A stretch of DNA of 64,000 nucleotides. Source: G963555815 sp965249615 [NCBI: bacterium]. Lineage in GTDB: Bacteria > UBA8248 > JACPRG01. The position numbers and the translations under genes were made by a program. Under the pieces are notes generated by a model. The model was not told where the DNA came from. It did not search any database and saw only the letters and a list, made by a program, of their open reading frames with translations. Every line of letters begins with the position of its first letter. Positions within the stretch are counted from its first letter, which is position 1. Positions 36,901-45,593 of this stretch are shown here, in pieces. The DNA is taken from positions 496,001 through 560,000 of the forward strand of contig CBDFMI010000005.1 of NCBI GenBank assembly GCA_965249615.1, written 5' to 3'.

Positions 36901-37419
36901 GTGAGGTTCCTTCGCGCCATCAGCCGTTGGATCGACGCCCTCAACGAGAGGGTCGGAAGGGGTGTTGCGTGGCTAAGCTTACTGATGGTCCTCCTGACCA
37001 CGTACGACGTGATCATGCGATTCGTCTTTCGGGTCAGCTATGTCTTTATTCAAGAACTGGAATGGCATCTCTTCGCCATCATCTTCCTGATGGCGGCGGG
37101 CTATACCCTCCGACATGAGGCCCACGTCAGGGTCGACATCTTTTACGCCCGCATGAGCCCTAGGCGTCGGGCCTGGGTCGACTTCATCGGGGCCTTTGTC
37201 TTCCTCTTCCCCACCTGTGTCCTCATCATCCTGACCTCCCAGACATTCGTGGTCAGCTCCTTTGCCGTGCTGGAGGGCTCTCCGAACCCCGGCGGGGTCC
37301 CCGCCCGCTTCCTCTTGAAGGCGGTCATCCCCGCCGGCTTCATATTGGTGGCCCTGCAGGGCATCTCTCAGACCATCAAGAGCCTGCTCAAGCTCTGCGG
37401 AGAGGAGGGCGAAGGTTGA
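36901..37419 (+). CDS. dctQ: TRAP transporter small permease (DctQ type)
   Basis: Four-helix membrane subunit of a tripartite ATP-independent transporter. WLSLLMVLLTTYDVIMRFVF and QELEWHLFAIIFLMAAGYTL and RHEAHVRVDIFY are typical DctQ features. GTG 36901 (VRFLRAISRW) has GAGGAAAG upstream and is preferred over GTG 36874. The stop overlaps the dctM start by 4 bases. Confidence 0.9.
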   Translation: MRFLRAISRWIDALNERVGRGVAWLSLLMVLLTTYDVIMRFVFRVSYVFIQELEWHLFAIIFLMAAGYTLRHEAHVRVDIFYARMSPRRRAWVDFIGAFVFLFPTCVLIILTSQTFVVSSFAVLEGSPNPGGVPARFLLKAVIPAGFILVALQGISQTIKSLLKLCGEEGEG

Positions 37420-38735
37420 CGGAATTCCTCCCCCTCTTTTTGTTCGTCGTCCTGACCATCCTCCTCATGCTCGGCTATCCGGTGGCCTTCACCCTGGGTG
37501 GGGTGCCCCTCGGCATGGGGCTCATTGGTTTTGGATGGAATCTGTTCGAGCTCATCCCGCTTCGCATCTGGGGCGTTATGAGCAACTTCACCCTGATCGC
37601 CGTCCCTCTCTTCATCTTCATGGGGGTGACACTACAACGCTCGGGGCTGGCCGAGGAGCTTTTGGAGACGATGGGCCTGGCCTTCGGTCGGATGCGCGGG
37701 GGGCTTGCCATCTCAGTGATCATAGTGGGGGCGCTTCTGGCGGCCTCGACGGGGATCGTGGGGGCGACCGTCGTCACGATGGGACTCATCGCCCTTCCCA
37801 CGATGCTCCGGTGGGGCTACTCGCCCGAGGTGGCGACAGGAACGATCGCCGCATCTGGCACACTGGGGCAGATCATCCCGCCGAGCATCGTTTTGGTCCT
37901 CCTGGGGGACGTCCTGGGGATCTCGGTCGGGGACCTTTTTATTGGCGCGCTCCTTCCGGGTTTCATTCTGGTGGGGCTCTACATCCTGTGGATTCTTTTC
38001 GTCTCCATCGTATGGCCCGAGCAGGCCCCGTCCGTTTCCGCCAAAGAGCGGGCGGCCATCTCGAACCGGGAGCTCTGGCTCCGGGTGTGCCGGTCGATGA
38101 TTCCTCCCCTGTTCCTTATCCTCGTCGTCCTTGGCTCCATCTTCTTCGGCATCGCCTCGCCGACCGAGGCGGCCGCGGTGGGAGGCGCCGGAAGCCTACT
38201 CCTGAGTGTGGTGAACCGCAGATTGAATCTAAGGATGCTCCGGGAGGTGATGTGGGCCACAACCCGGCTCACCAGCATGGTCTTCACCATCCTCGTGGTG
38301 GCGACGATCTTTGGCCTCACCTTCCGGGGGCTGGGCGGGGACGCGCAGGTGCGGGCGCTCATCGAGGGACTTCCCTTTGGCGCGTGGGGAATTTTCGCCA
38401 TCGTCATGGGACTCATTTTCATCTTGGGATTCTTCCTCGACTTCACCGAAATCACCTTCATTCACGTCCCAATCTTGGCGCCCATCATGCAGGACCTCGG
38501 CATCGATCCCCTGTGGTTTGGCGTTTGCCTAGCGATCATCCTCCAGACCTCCTTCCTGACCCCGCCCTTCGGCTTCTCCCTCTTTTATCTGAAAGGCGTG
38601 GCGCCCCCCGGGATCAGCACCGGTCAGATCTACCGCGGGATCATTCCCTATGTGGCCCTTCAACTCGTGGGTTTCCTAGTGGTCGTCTTCTTCCCAGCCA
38701 TCGCCACCTGGCTGCCCCGCGTGATCTTCGGCTAA
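37416..38735 (+). CDS. dctM: TRAP transporter large permease (DctM type)
   Basis: 439-residue polytopic subunit that carries the transport path, driven by an ion gradient. It starts with TTG 37416 and has about 12 hydrophobic segments. Landmarks: LGYPVAFTLGGVPLGMGLIG, AVPLFIFMGVTLQRSGLAEE, AASGTLGQIIPPSIVLVLLG and PTEAAAVGGAGSLLLS, all characteristic of DctM. A partial inverted repeat (CCC..GGAT/ATCCGGG around 38799-38818) lies between it and the convergent binding-protein gene and could act as a terminator. Confidence 0.94.
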   Translation: MTEFLPLFLFVVLTILLMLGYPVAFTLGGVPLGMGLIGFGWNLFELIPLRIWGVMSNFTLIAVPLFIFMGVTLQRSGLAEELLETMGLAFGRMRGGLAISVIIVGALLAASTGIVGATVVTMGLIALPTMLRWGYSPEVATGTIAASGTLGQIIPPSIVLVLLGDVLGISVGDLFIGALLPGFILVGLYILWILFVSIVWPEQAPSVSAKERAAISNRELWLRVCRSMIPPLFLILVVLGSIFFGIASPTEAAAVGGAGSLLLSVVNRRLNLRMLREVMWATTRLTSMVFTILVVATIFGLTFRGLGGDAQVRALIEGLPFGAWGIFAIVMGLIFILGFFLDFTEITFIHVPILAPIMQDLGIDPLWFGVCLAIILQTSFLTPPFGFSLFYLKGVAPPGISTGQIYRGIIPYVALQLVGFLVVVFFPAIATWLPRVIFG

Positions 38736-38847
38736 CCATCCAGAAAAATAAGGCCATCTCCGCGCGCTCTCCAGCCGTCAGGCCAAAATGATGCATTGAC
38801 CCGGGGATTTTTATCCGGGCAGGCCTCTTTCTTTCTATCCTGGGTCG

Positions 38848-39918
38848 CTATCCAGAGATGGCCTGGAGGTAGGCGCCTTCCGAGACGAGGTACATGGGAT
38901 CGGCGAGGGCTTGAAACTTATTGAAGGCCTCGTGGACCTTTCTGGCCGCGGAGTCTTTGGCCGCCTCTTCCTCGCGGGCCTCAATGGCCAGCGGTCGAAG
39001 CGCCCTCAGAACATCGGAGGGCAGGGGGAGCACTTCCACCCTGTCCTTGTATTCGGTCTTGAGCAATTGCAGGTTCTTGGCGTTCTTGAAATTGTACTCG
39101 GCCAGCATCCAGGCGTTGACGTCCGCAGCGGCGGCATCCACGACGGCCTTCAGGTCCGAGGGGAGGGCTTCATAGGCCTTGCGGTGGAAGAGGAACTCCG
39201 TGGTCGTCCCAGGCTCGTGCCACCCCGGGTAATAATTGTACTTGGCGGCGGTGTGGATCCCCAGTTTGACATCGTCCCAGGGGCCGACCCACTCCGCTGC
39301 GTCAATGACACCCCGCTCGAGGGCCGTAAAGATCTCCCCTCCGGGAAGCAGGACCACGGTCCCCCCCGCCTTCGAGATCACCTTCCCGCCGAGGCCCGGG
39401 ATGCGCATCTTGAGACCCCTGAAATCTTCAATCGTCTGGATCTTCTTATTGAACCACCCCGCCCACTGGACACCCGTGTTCCCTCCCGGCCGGGGCACCA
39501 GATCAAAGGGGGCGTAGATCTCCTCCCAGAGCTCCAGCCCGCCCCCCTGGTAGAGCCAGGCGTTCAGCCCGAAAGGGACCGACGCAAACCACTGACAGGC
39601 CGGGGTCTTCCCGGCCCAGTAGTAAGCGGCGGCGTGCCCCATCTCAACAGTGCCCTGGGAGACGGCGTCAAAGGTTCCAAAAGCGGGCGCTAGCTCCCCT
39701 GCGGCGAAGACCTGGATCTCAAGGCGTCCCCCGCTCATGGCCTCACACAGCTTGGCAAAGCGAAGGGGGCCCCCCTGAAGGACATCCAGGGCAGGAGACC
39801 AAGTCGTGACCACTCTCCAGCGGAACCGTTTTTGAGCATGAACCGCTGGGGCCGAAAGCACTGCCCCCGCGGCGGCCGCCCCAAGTCCCACCTTTTTGAT
39901 AAAGGAACGCCTTTTCAT
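38848..39918 (-). CDS. dctP: TRAP transporter substrate-binding protein (DctP type), Tat-exported
   Basis: Periplasmic solute receptor for a TRAP system, 356 residues. The N-terminus MKRRSFIKKVGLGAAAAGAV is a twin-arginine signal with cleavage near VHAQ. RWRVVTTWSPALDVLQGG, GTVEMGHAAAYYWAGKTPAC, GLKMRIPGLGGKVISKAGG and ERGVIDAAEWVGPWDD resemble the 2-oxo-acid-binding (TakP-like) subfamily, so a 2-oxo monocarboxylate is a reasonable guess. It is convergent with the dctQM genes rather than in line with them, and its ATG overlaps the ymdB stop by 4 bases, so it is probably translated after ymdB. Confidence 0.93.
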   Translation of the reverse strand: MKRRSFIKKVGLGAAAAGAVLSAPAVHAQKRFRWRVVTTWSPALDVLQGGPLRFAKLCEAMSGGRLEIQVFAAGELAPAFGTFDAVSQGTVEMGHAAAYYWAGKTPACQWFASVPFGLNAWLYQGGGLELWEEIYAPFDLVPRPGGNTGVQWAGWFNKKIQTIEDFRGLKMRIPGLGGKVISKAGGTVVLLPGGEIFTALERGVIDAAEWVGPWDDVKLGIHTAAKYNYYPGWHEPGTTTEFLFHRKAYEALPSDLKAVVDAAAADVNAWMLAEYNFKNAKNLQLLKTEYKDRVEVLPLPSDVLRALRPLAIEAREEEAAKDSAARKVHEAFNKFQALADPMYLVSEGAYLQAISG

Positions 39919-40733
39919 GTCCCACCTCCGGGATCGCCCTTTGCCTCTCCTTCTGTTTCTCGGATCTGGATCCGCTCAATGGCCTCTGCCTTTCCCGTCT
40001 TCGGGTCCACGGTGACCAGGACACCGTTCAGCTGTGCCGGGCCTGTCGCCGTCTCAAACTTTTGGGGGAGCCCCGTCAGAAATCTTTTGATGGCGCCCTG
40101 GCGCTTCACACCAATGACAGAGTGGGAGGGCCCAGTCATCCCCGCGTCGCTGAGAAAGGCCGTCCCCCCCGGAAGGATCCACTCGTCGGCCGTTTGGACA
40201 TGGGTGTGGGTCCCGATGACGGCAGAGACCTTGCCGTCGAGGTGCCAGGCCAGGGAGATCTTCTCCGAGGTGGCCTCGGCATGGATGTCCACCAGGATGA
40301 TGGGCGTTTCGGCGCGAAGGCGCGCTACGGCCTCGGCGCCCACCCGAAAGGGGCAATCCAGGGCGGGTAGGAAGACGCGTCCGAGAAGATTCAGCACCCC
40401 GACGGGCGTTCCGTTTGAGGTTTGAAAGACTCGAAGCCCCCGTCCCGGGACATCAGGGGGGTAGTTGGCGGGCCGGAGTAAGCGGGGATCCGAGGCGATG
40501 AGAGAAAAGCCCTCTCGCTGGTCCCAGACGTGGTTCCCCGAGGTGAAGGCATGAAGGCCGAGATCGAACAGTTCGTCGGCCACAGCTGGGGTGATGCCAA
40601 ATCCCCCGGCGGCGTTCTCCACGTTGGCCACGGAGAAGTCCACCCCCCGCTCCTGCAAGAGAGCCGGCAGGTGGGCCGCCATCATCCGGCGGCCCGGCTT
40701 TCCCACGATGTCGCCGATAAAGAGGATCTTCAA
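39915..40733 (-). CDS. ymdB: TIGR00282-family metallophosphoesterase YmdB
   Basis: 272-residue calcineurin-like phosphoesterase; in Bacillus, YmdB hydrolyses 2',3'-cyclic nucleotides and is encoded next to RNase Y. Metal-site motifs: FIGDIVGKPGRR, NVENAAGGFGI, TSGNHVWDQRE, VDIHAEATSEK and GTHTHVQTADE. It lies 19 bases after rny, the conserved arrangement. Confidence 0.94.
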   Translation of the reverse strand: MKILFIGDIVGKPGRRMMAAHLPALLQERGVDFSVANVENAAGGFGITPAVADELFDLGLHAFTSGNHVWDQREGFSLIASDPRLLRPANYPPDVPGRGLRVFQTSNGTPVGVLNLLGRVFLPALDCPFRVGAEAVARLRAETPIILVDIHAEATSEKISLAWHLDGKVSAVIGTHTHVQTADEWILPGGTAFLSDAGMTGPSHSVIGVKRQGAIKRFLTGLPQKFETATGPAQLNGVLVTVDPKTGKAEAIERIQIRETEGEAKGDPGGGT

Positions 40734-40752
40734 GGGGGTGCCCCAAGGGACC

Positions 40753-42330
40753 TTAGTGGGCGTGGTCGATGGTCCGGGTCTCGCGGATGACCGTCACCTT
40801 GATCTCACCCGGGTAGGTGAGCTCTTCCTCAATCTTCCGGGCGATATCCTTGGTTAGGAAGATGGCCTCGGCCTCGCTGACGGCGCCGGGCTCCACAATA
40901 ACCCGGATCTCCCGGCCAGCCTGGATGGCGTAAGTCTTCTCCACACCCGGGAAGGAATCCCCGATCTCTTCCAACTTCTCCAGCCGTTTGATGTAGGACT
41001 CCAGGATCTCCCGCCGGGCGCCCGGCCGGGCCGCTGAAAGTGCGTCGGCGGCGCAGACAAGGACCACCTCGAGGCTTTTGGGCTCTTCCTCCTCGTGGTG
41101 AGCCGCGATGGCGTTCAGGACGATGGGGCCTTCGTTATAGCGCCGGCAGAGATCCTGACCGATCTGGATGTGGGAGCCCTCCGCCTCGTGGTCGGCGGCC
41201 TTGCCGATATCGTGGAGGAGCCCCGCCCGTTTGGCCAGCTTGATATCAGCCCCCATCTCAGCCGCCATGAGGCCACTCAGGTGGGCCACCTCCTTGCTAT
41301 GGAGGAGGACATTCTGGGAGTAGCTGGTCCGGTAGTGGAGGCGACCGAGCAGACGCAGGAGCTCGGGATGGACCCCCTCCAGCCCGACGTCGAAGACGGC
41401 CTGCTCTCCTGTCTCCAGGACGTTCTTGTCCATCTCCTTCTTGACCTTCCCCACGACTTCCTCAATCCGTCCCGGGTGGATGCGTCCATCGGTGACGAGC
41501 CTCACCAGGGCCTGGCGGGCCACCTCCCGTTTGACCGGGTCAAAGCCCGAGAGGAAGACCGCCTGGGGGGTATCATCAATGATGAGGTCCACCCCCGTTG
41601 CCATCTCCAGGGCCCGGATGTTTCGACCTTCCCGGCCGATGATGCGGCCCTTCATCTCGTCGTTGGGAAGCTCTACTGCAGAGACCGTGCTCTCAGCCAC
41701 ATGATCGGCGGCGTAACGCTGGATGGCGGTGCCGATGATACGATTGGCCTCCTGCTGGGCTTTCTCCCGGGCCTCCTCCTCGATCCGGCGCACCAAACCT
41801 CCGGCCTCGCGCCGGGCATCCTCGGTCATCTGGGTCACCAAGGTCTTTCTGGCCTCGGCTGAGGTCATCCCCGAGATCCTCTCGAGCCGGCGGATCCACT
41901 CCTTCACCACCCCCTCGGATTCTTTGAGTTTCTCTTCCGCCGTGCGCTCTATGTCCAGGGATCGGCGCCCCTGCTCTTCAATTTCCCGGACCTTCCGATC
42001 GGCCCCTTCCAACTTTTTGTCCAGATGCTCTTCGCGCTGGAGAAGCCGCCGCTCCAGGTTCTGGAGCTCCTGCTTTCTTTCCAGGTTCTCCCGTTCCAGC
42101 TCTCCCCGGGCCCGCAGGGCCTCCTCCTTAGACTCCAGCCGCACCGTCTTCTTCAGGCTTTCGGCCTCCCGCTGGGCCTCTTCCAGGAGCTTTTGGGCCT
42201 GGTCCTTTGCCGCACGAACAATGGGTCGATCAGACGTCCTGCGAAGGAAAAACCCGATGAGGGCCCCGACGACAAGGGCCACCAGGGCCAAAATCCACCC
42301 GATCGGGCTCCCAAAAAATGCTGTCAGCAC
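40753..42330 (-). CDS. rny: Ribonuclease Y
   Basis: Membrane-anchored endoribonuclease that initiates mRNA decay. 525 residues: an N-terminal membrane helix (about residues 10-30), a long coiled coil rich in Arg/Glu (about 40-200), a KH domain ([20 protein letters not shown]) and an HD domain ([20 protein letters not shown]). Starts at GTG 42330. First gene of rny-ymdB-dctP; the cyclo-ligase is just upstream. Confidence 0.96.
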   Translation of the reverse strand: MLTAFFGSPIGWILALVALVVGALIGFFLRRTSDRPIVRAAKDQAQKLLEEAQREAESLKKTVRLESKEEALRARGELERENLERKQELQNLERRLLQREEHLDKKLEGADRKVREIEEQGRRSLDIERTAEEKLKESEGVVKEWIRRLERISGMTSAEARKTLVTQMTEDARREAGGLVRRIEEEAREKAQQEANRIIGTAIQRYAADHVAESTVSAVELPNDEMKGRIIGREGRNIRALEMATGVDLIIDDTPQAVFLSGFDPVKREVARQALVRLVTDGRIHPGRIEEVVGKVKKEMDKNVLETGEQAVFDVGLEGVHPELLRLLGRLHYRTSYSQNVLLHSKEVAHLSGLMAAEMGADIKLAKRAGLLHDIGKAADHEAEGSHIQIGQDLCRRYNEGPIVLNAIAAHHEEEEPKSLEVVLVCAADALSAARPGARREILESYIKRLEKLEEIGDSFPGVEKTYAIQAGREIRVIVEPGAVSEAEAIFLTKDIARKIEEELTYPGEIKVTVIRETRTIDHAH

Positions 42331-42336
42331 AGTCCC

Positions 42337-42999
42337 TTACCTCTCCGTCCTGGTTTGATTAGCCAAGCTCAGGCCCGCCGCGCTTCGGGACAAACCACGC
42401 CAGACGCCCTTTTCCGTGACGACGCGATGCATCCGGATGTCCCTCGGATCGCTTGGGATGCGGTCGGCCATCTGGCAGGAAAAGGCCAGGCCGATCCTCC
42501 AGGCGTCGGGGCGCGCTCCGACCAGAAGTCGATCATAGTAGCCTTGCCCAAACCCAAGCCGTCCCCCCCCTCGGTCAAAGGCGATCCCGGGGATCACGAA
42601 ACAATCGATGACTTCCGGCGTCACTGGGCGAATGGCCGAGGCCCTGGGCTCCCAGATTCCGAGTCGGCCTTCCCGGAGTTCAGTCTCAAGATTCTTCACC
42701 TCAGAAAGAAGGAGGGCGCCTCCCGGCTCGGGAGAAACCACGGGGACCGCGACCCGCCAGCCTCGGCACAGGGCCTCCTCGATAAGGGGACGTGTTCGAA
42801 CCTCCCGGGCGAAAGCGAGATAGGAGGAAAGCCAACCCTTCTCTCGAGCGGCCTGAAGCCTCCAAAACCTTCCAATCATGCGAGCGCTGTGACGCTCAAC
42901 GAGCGCGAGCGAAAGGCCCTCACGCCTCGCCAGAAAGCTCCGGCGAAGCCGTGCCTTCTCCGAAGAAAGCTCCCTCCGCGCGTGAGGTGCCAACGCCAA
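42337..42999 (-). CDS. fau: 5-formyltetrahydrofolate cyclo-ligase
   Basis: Converts 5-formyl-THF to 5,10-methenyl-THF. Landmarks: KARLRRSFLARREGLSL, WRVAVPVVSPEPGGALL, IPGIAFDRGGGRLGFGQGYY followed by DR (the family signature). The start is uncertain: no ATG is near the conserved N-terminus; TTG 42999 or 42993 gives a normal length (220 residues), while the frame is open to 43095. In many bacteria this gene lies directly downstream of 6S RNA, as here. Confidence 0.87.
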   Translation of the reverse strand: MALAPHARRELSSEKARLRRSFLARREGLSLALVERHSARMIGRFWRLQAAREKGWLSSYLAFAREVRTRPLIEEALCRGWRVAVPVVSPEPGGALLLSEVKNLETELREGRLGIWEPRASAIRPVTPEVIDCFVIPGIAFDRGGGRLGFGQGYYDRLLVGARPDAWRIGLAFSCQMADRIPSDPRDIRMHRVVTEKGVWRGLSRSAAGLSLANQTRTER

Positions 43000-43264
43000 C
43001 TCCAGATCAGCTCTCGGTTGAGAAAGGTTGGGAGAGGTGAGTCTAACCCCCAGGCCTAAAGGGGTGAGGCGCGAAACGAGGACACTCTGCGCCACGGTGG
43101 GTCCGGCCGCCTCTCTTGCTCTGGGCCGAGGCTAACTCTCACGCGAGATCCCATACTCTTAAGAGGCATGCCGAAAGAACACCCGCTGCCACTCTTAGAG
43201 ACGGACCCTGAGGCCATCGTCTCGGACAGTTCAAACTCTCCCTGATACTGCCTTCCCATCTCCG

Positions 43265-43325
43265 AGAGGCTGCCCCGACCCTCTGATGGTGACCCAGCCT
43301 GTTGTCACGGTCGGAGCAGACCCGC
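43265..43325 (-). ncRNA. Possible structured RNA downstream of 6S RNA
   Basis: The 335 bases between the 6S RNA and the cyclo-ligase hold no gene but contain a strong two-part hairpin: an 11-bp stem (43309-43319 with 43270-43280) including one G-U wobble that only pairs on the minus strand, with a 5-bp GTGAC/GTCAC stem (43304-43308 with 43289-43293) stacked inside. Further short inverted repeats (GAGAC/GTCTC, TCTC/GAGA) follow toward the cyclo-ligase. I do not recognise a known family. It could be leader RNA, a 6S processing element or an independent small RNA. Confidence 0.35.
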
Positions 43326-43334
43326 CTATTTCAG

Positions 43335-43504
43335 TCCCCTGCCGCAATGCCGTGTGGACGAGATTTTCGAACCTGGTCCACCAAGTGGGCACCGGTAGGC
43401 CGCTTTAGGCTCTCTCCATAGGAGGTGCTCACCACGTCCGATCCCAGCTCCCAGGTTTCGTCTGTTGGTTGAAAATTTCATTCCATCACGAACATGACAG
43501 GGGA
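43335..43504 (-). ncRNA. ssrS: 6S RNA
   Basis: Regulatory RNA that binds sigma-70 RNA polymerase. The position between zapA and the 5-formyl-THF cyclo-ligase is the classical ssrS locus. The ends can pair: TCCCCTG (43504-43498) with CAGGGGA (43341-43335), and inside that CGTG with CACG. ATGTTCGTGATGG near the 5' end and GGTGAGCACCTCC, then GAGAGCCTAAAGCGGCC in the middle, resemble the conserved parts of proteobacterial 6S RNA (GGUGAGC ... GAGAAGCCUUAAA). The length of about 170 nt is normal. Ends are approximate; the assignment was made by eye. Confidence 0.74.
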
Positions 43505-43527
43505 ACACTTACCGGACCTCCTTTGAC

Positions 43528-43803
43528 TTAATCTCCAACCATGCGAAGGAGCGTGTCGGCGCGCCCTGCAACCTCTCGTTCCTGCTCCTTCTGAGCCTTT
43601 TGAACTTCAAAGAGATCGTTGGCGATATTGAGGGCCGCCAAGACTGCCACTTTCAGCGAGTCGGTCGTAGCTTTTTCAGAAATGGCCCTCATCTGGTCTT
43701 CGACATAGCGGGCGAGTTCCTGGGCATATTCGGGGTCGGCGTCCGCCCGGACCTGATAAGCCCGACCCAGGATCTCGACATTGAGGGCCTGTTTCTCGCT
43801 CAC
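43528..43803 (-). CDS. zapA: Cell division protein ZapA
   Basis: FtsZ-associated protein that bundles Z-ring filaments. 91 residues: NVEILGRAYQVRADADPEYA (the ZapA strand region), YVEDQMRAISEKA and VLAALNIANDLFEVQKAQKE (helix that forms the coiled coil). It lies 3 bases after a small coiled-coil gene and 24 bases before the 6S RNA. Confidence 0.93.
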   Translation of the reverse strand: MSEKQALNVEILGRAYQVRADADPEYAQELARYVEDQMRAISEKATTDSLKVAVLAALNIANDLFEVQKAQKEQEREVAGRADTLLRMVGD

Positions 43804-43806
43804 GCT

Positions 43807-44040
43807 CTACCCCTGCCTCCTGAAACCCTGAAGGGTCCCCAGAAGGGATTCCACCTTCTTGCGAATGGCCTTCCTCTCTTGAAGGAGTTTGAGATGCTCG
43901 GGGGACTCCTTCTCGGATCCCTTCTCGAACTCCTTCGCCCGGGCTCGGAGACTGTCACGCTCCTCAACCAAGACCTTTAGCTTGGGCCCTAACAGGTCAA
44001 GCTTCTTGAGCCCTGTCCCCTCGTTGGGCGCTGCGATCAT
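43807..44040 (-). CDS. Small coiled-coil protein next to zapA (ZapB-like)
   Basis: 77-residue, highly charged protein: KLKVLVEERDSLRARAKEFE and LKLLQERKAIRKKVESLLGT have heptad-like spacing of Leu/Val/Ile, so a coiled coil is likely. Small coiled-coil genes are often found directly upstream of zapA and probably take part in cell division. No specific residue supports calling it ZapB. Confidence 0.7.
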   Translation of the reverse strand: MIAAPNEGTGLKKLDLLGPKLKVLVEERDSLRARAKEFEKGSEKESPEHLKLLQERKAIRKKVESLLGTLQGFRRQG

Positions 44041-44174
44041 CCTCTTTGCCTCAAAAGGGTTTTAATCACCCCCATACTACAAGAATGAGGGGGGCCCACA
44101 AGGCTTTTTTCGCGAGAGGGCTTAAAAAGGCCCCGCGCGCTGGAGTGGACCTCCAAAACCTGATCAACCTGCCA

Positions 44175-44180
44175 TATAAT
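44175..44180 (+). promoter_or_regulatory. Possible -10 element for the MFS gene
   Basis: A perfect TATAAT in the 294-base region between the divergent zapA-side and MFS genes, but no good -35 box at the right distance (TGGACC is 23 bases upstream). The rest of this gap contains no gene that I can see. Confidence 0.3.
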
Positions 44181-44334
44181 TGAGAATTCTCTGCGTCTTC
44201 TTCGCCCTCAAGAAGCGAGTGTCGATGCCCACATCAAGAGTTTTAGCGCTGAGGAGGTCCTTCGCGCCCGGCCAACCCACAGGAACAGCGACTAGACCTT
44301 CTCGCGCTTCTTATCCTTTTTACGGGAAACCCTG

Positions 44335-45570
44335 ATGTCCTTTTTCCCCCTGCAGGTCTGGGTCCTGACGGCGATCACCTTCTGCGTCATGCTGGGGGTG
44401 GGGCTGGTCAGCCCTATCCTCCCCCTCTACGCACAGGGCTTCGGGGTCTCCTACGTGGCCATCGGGACCTTCATCTCAGTCTTTCCCTTGGTCCGCCTCT
44501 TTGCCAACGTGCCGGCCGGGATCCTGGCGGACCGCTGGGGCGAGCGGCGAGTGGCGACGCTCGGGCCGGCCATCATCGCCTTGGGCTCCCTGGTGAACGC
44601 CACGGCGTGGTCCTATGAGGTGCTTATCGCGGGTCGGGTGCTGGAGGGGCTCGGGTCCGCTCTCTACGTGACGACGGCCATGAAATACGTCGTCCGCGTC
44701 ACCCCGCCTCAGCGCATGGGAAAGGCCATGAGCCTTTACCAGTCGTCCTTTCTCCTTGGGGTTTCCTTCGGGCCGAGCCTGGGGGGTTGGGCGGCCTCGG
44801 TCGGGGGTCTTCGAATGCCTTTCTTCCTTTATGGGTTTCTCGCCCTGGTGGGCTCCCTGGCGGCCTGGATCTTTGTCCGGGCCCCCGCCGAAGGGGATCG
44901 GCAAACCTCCAGGACATCCAAGGGGTGGCGGGAGACCATCGTCGAGCTGAAAGCGCTTCGGCCCCTGTTTCGGGACTACACCTTCGTCATGGCCCTCCTT
45001 TTCTCCGCCGTTATTTTTAGTATCCGCTCAGGGGTCAGGCAGACAGCCCTCCCCCTCTACGCCGAAAAGGTGGTGGGCCTCGGAACCCTTGAAATCGGTC
45101 TTCTCATCACGGGTGCCACCGTCGCGAGCCTCCTCCTTCTATGGCCCGCCGGAAAGGCGGTCGACCGTACCCGGAAAGGGGTGGCGGTCTTGGGGAACCT
45201 CCTGCTCGCCGTCGCCGTTTTGGCCTTTGTCGGGGCCGACCGCTTCGAAACTCTCCTCGCCGCCGCTTTTGGTTTTGGGGTGATCACGGCCTTTGTGGGC
45301 ATCGTCCCCGCGGTGGTGGTGTCGGACGTGATCCCGCCGAAGATGAGCGGGCCCGCCCTTGGCGTCTACCGGATGGCGGGTGACGTCGGCTTCATCTTGG
45401 GACCTCTCCTGGGAGGGCTCAGCGTGTCGCGCCTTGATTTCGGGCCCACTTTTAGCTTGTTCGCCGTCGTCGCCCTCATCGCAGGACTCTTGGCCCTGAA
45501 AATGCGGGAGACCCTGCCCTCAGGCGAGCCCAAAGAGCCGGCTGTCACGGGCCTGGAGAGAATGGAGTGA
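44335..45570 (+). CDS. Major facilitator superfamily transporter (DHA1-like)
   Basis: 411-residue proton-linked transporter with about 12 hydrophobic segments in two halves. The loop 2-3 motif ADRWGERRVATLG (motif A, D-R-x-G-R-R) and VLEGLGSALYVTTAM are typical of MFS; the second half repeats the pattern in GKAVDRTRKGVAVLGNLL. Probably a drug- or metabolite-efflux type; the substrate is unknown. Single gene between divergent and convergent neighbours. Confidence 0.92.
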   Translation: MSFFPLQVWVLTAITFCVMLGVGLVSPILPLYAQGFGVSYVAIGTFISVFPLVRLFANVPAGILADRWGERRVATLGPAIIALGSLVNATAWSYEVLIAGRVLEGLGSALYVTTAMKYVVRVTPPQRMGKAMSLYQSSFLLGVSFGPSLGGWAASVGGLRMPFFLYGFLALVGSLAAWIFVRAPAEGDRQTSRTSKGWRETIVELKALRPLFRDYTFVMALLFSAVIFSIRSGVRQTALPLYAEKVVGLGTLEIGLLITGATVASLLLLWPAGKAVDRTRKGVAVLGNLLLAVAVLAFVGADRFETLLAAAFGFGVITAFVGIVPAVVVSDVIPPKMSGPALGVYRMAGDVGFILGPLLGGLSVSRLDFGPTFSLFAVVALIAGLLALKMRETLPSGEPKEPAVTGLERME

Positions 45571-45593
45571 AACCTTCTGGAATGACGCCGAGT

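Noticed and set aside
38799-38818. Inverted repeat between dctM and dctP as a strong terminator
   Set aside because: The stem has a two-base bulge and no T run on either strand; mentioned only as possible under dctM.
43056-43259. 67-codon frame between 6S RNA and the cyclo-ligase
   Set aside because: No family resemblance, and it overlaps the cyclo-ligase frame and structured RNA region. Its sequence looks like translated structural RNA or spacer.
43335-43504. tRNA-Sec gene (because of GGTTCGAA near 43370)
   Set aside because: No TCA anticodon, no acceptor pairing of tRNA type and no CCA-adjacent end; the locus and folding fit 6S RNA.
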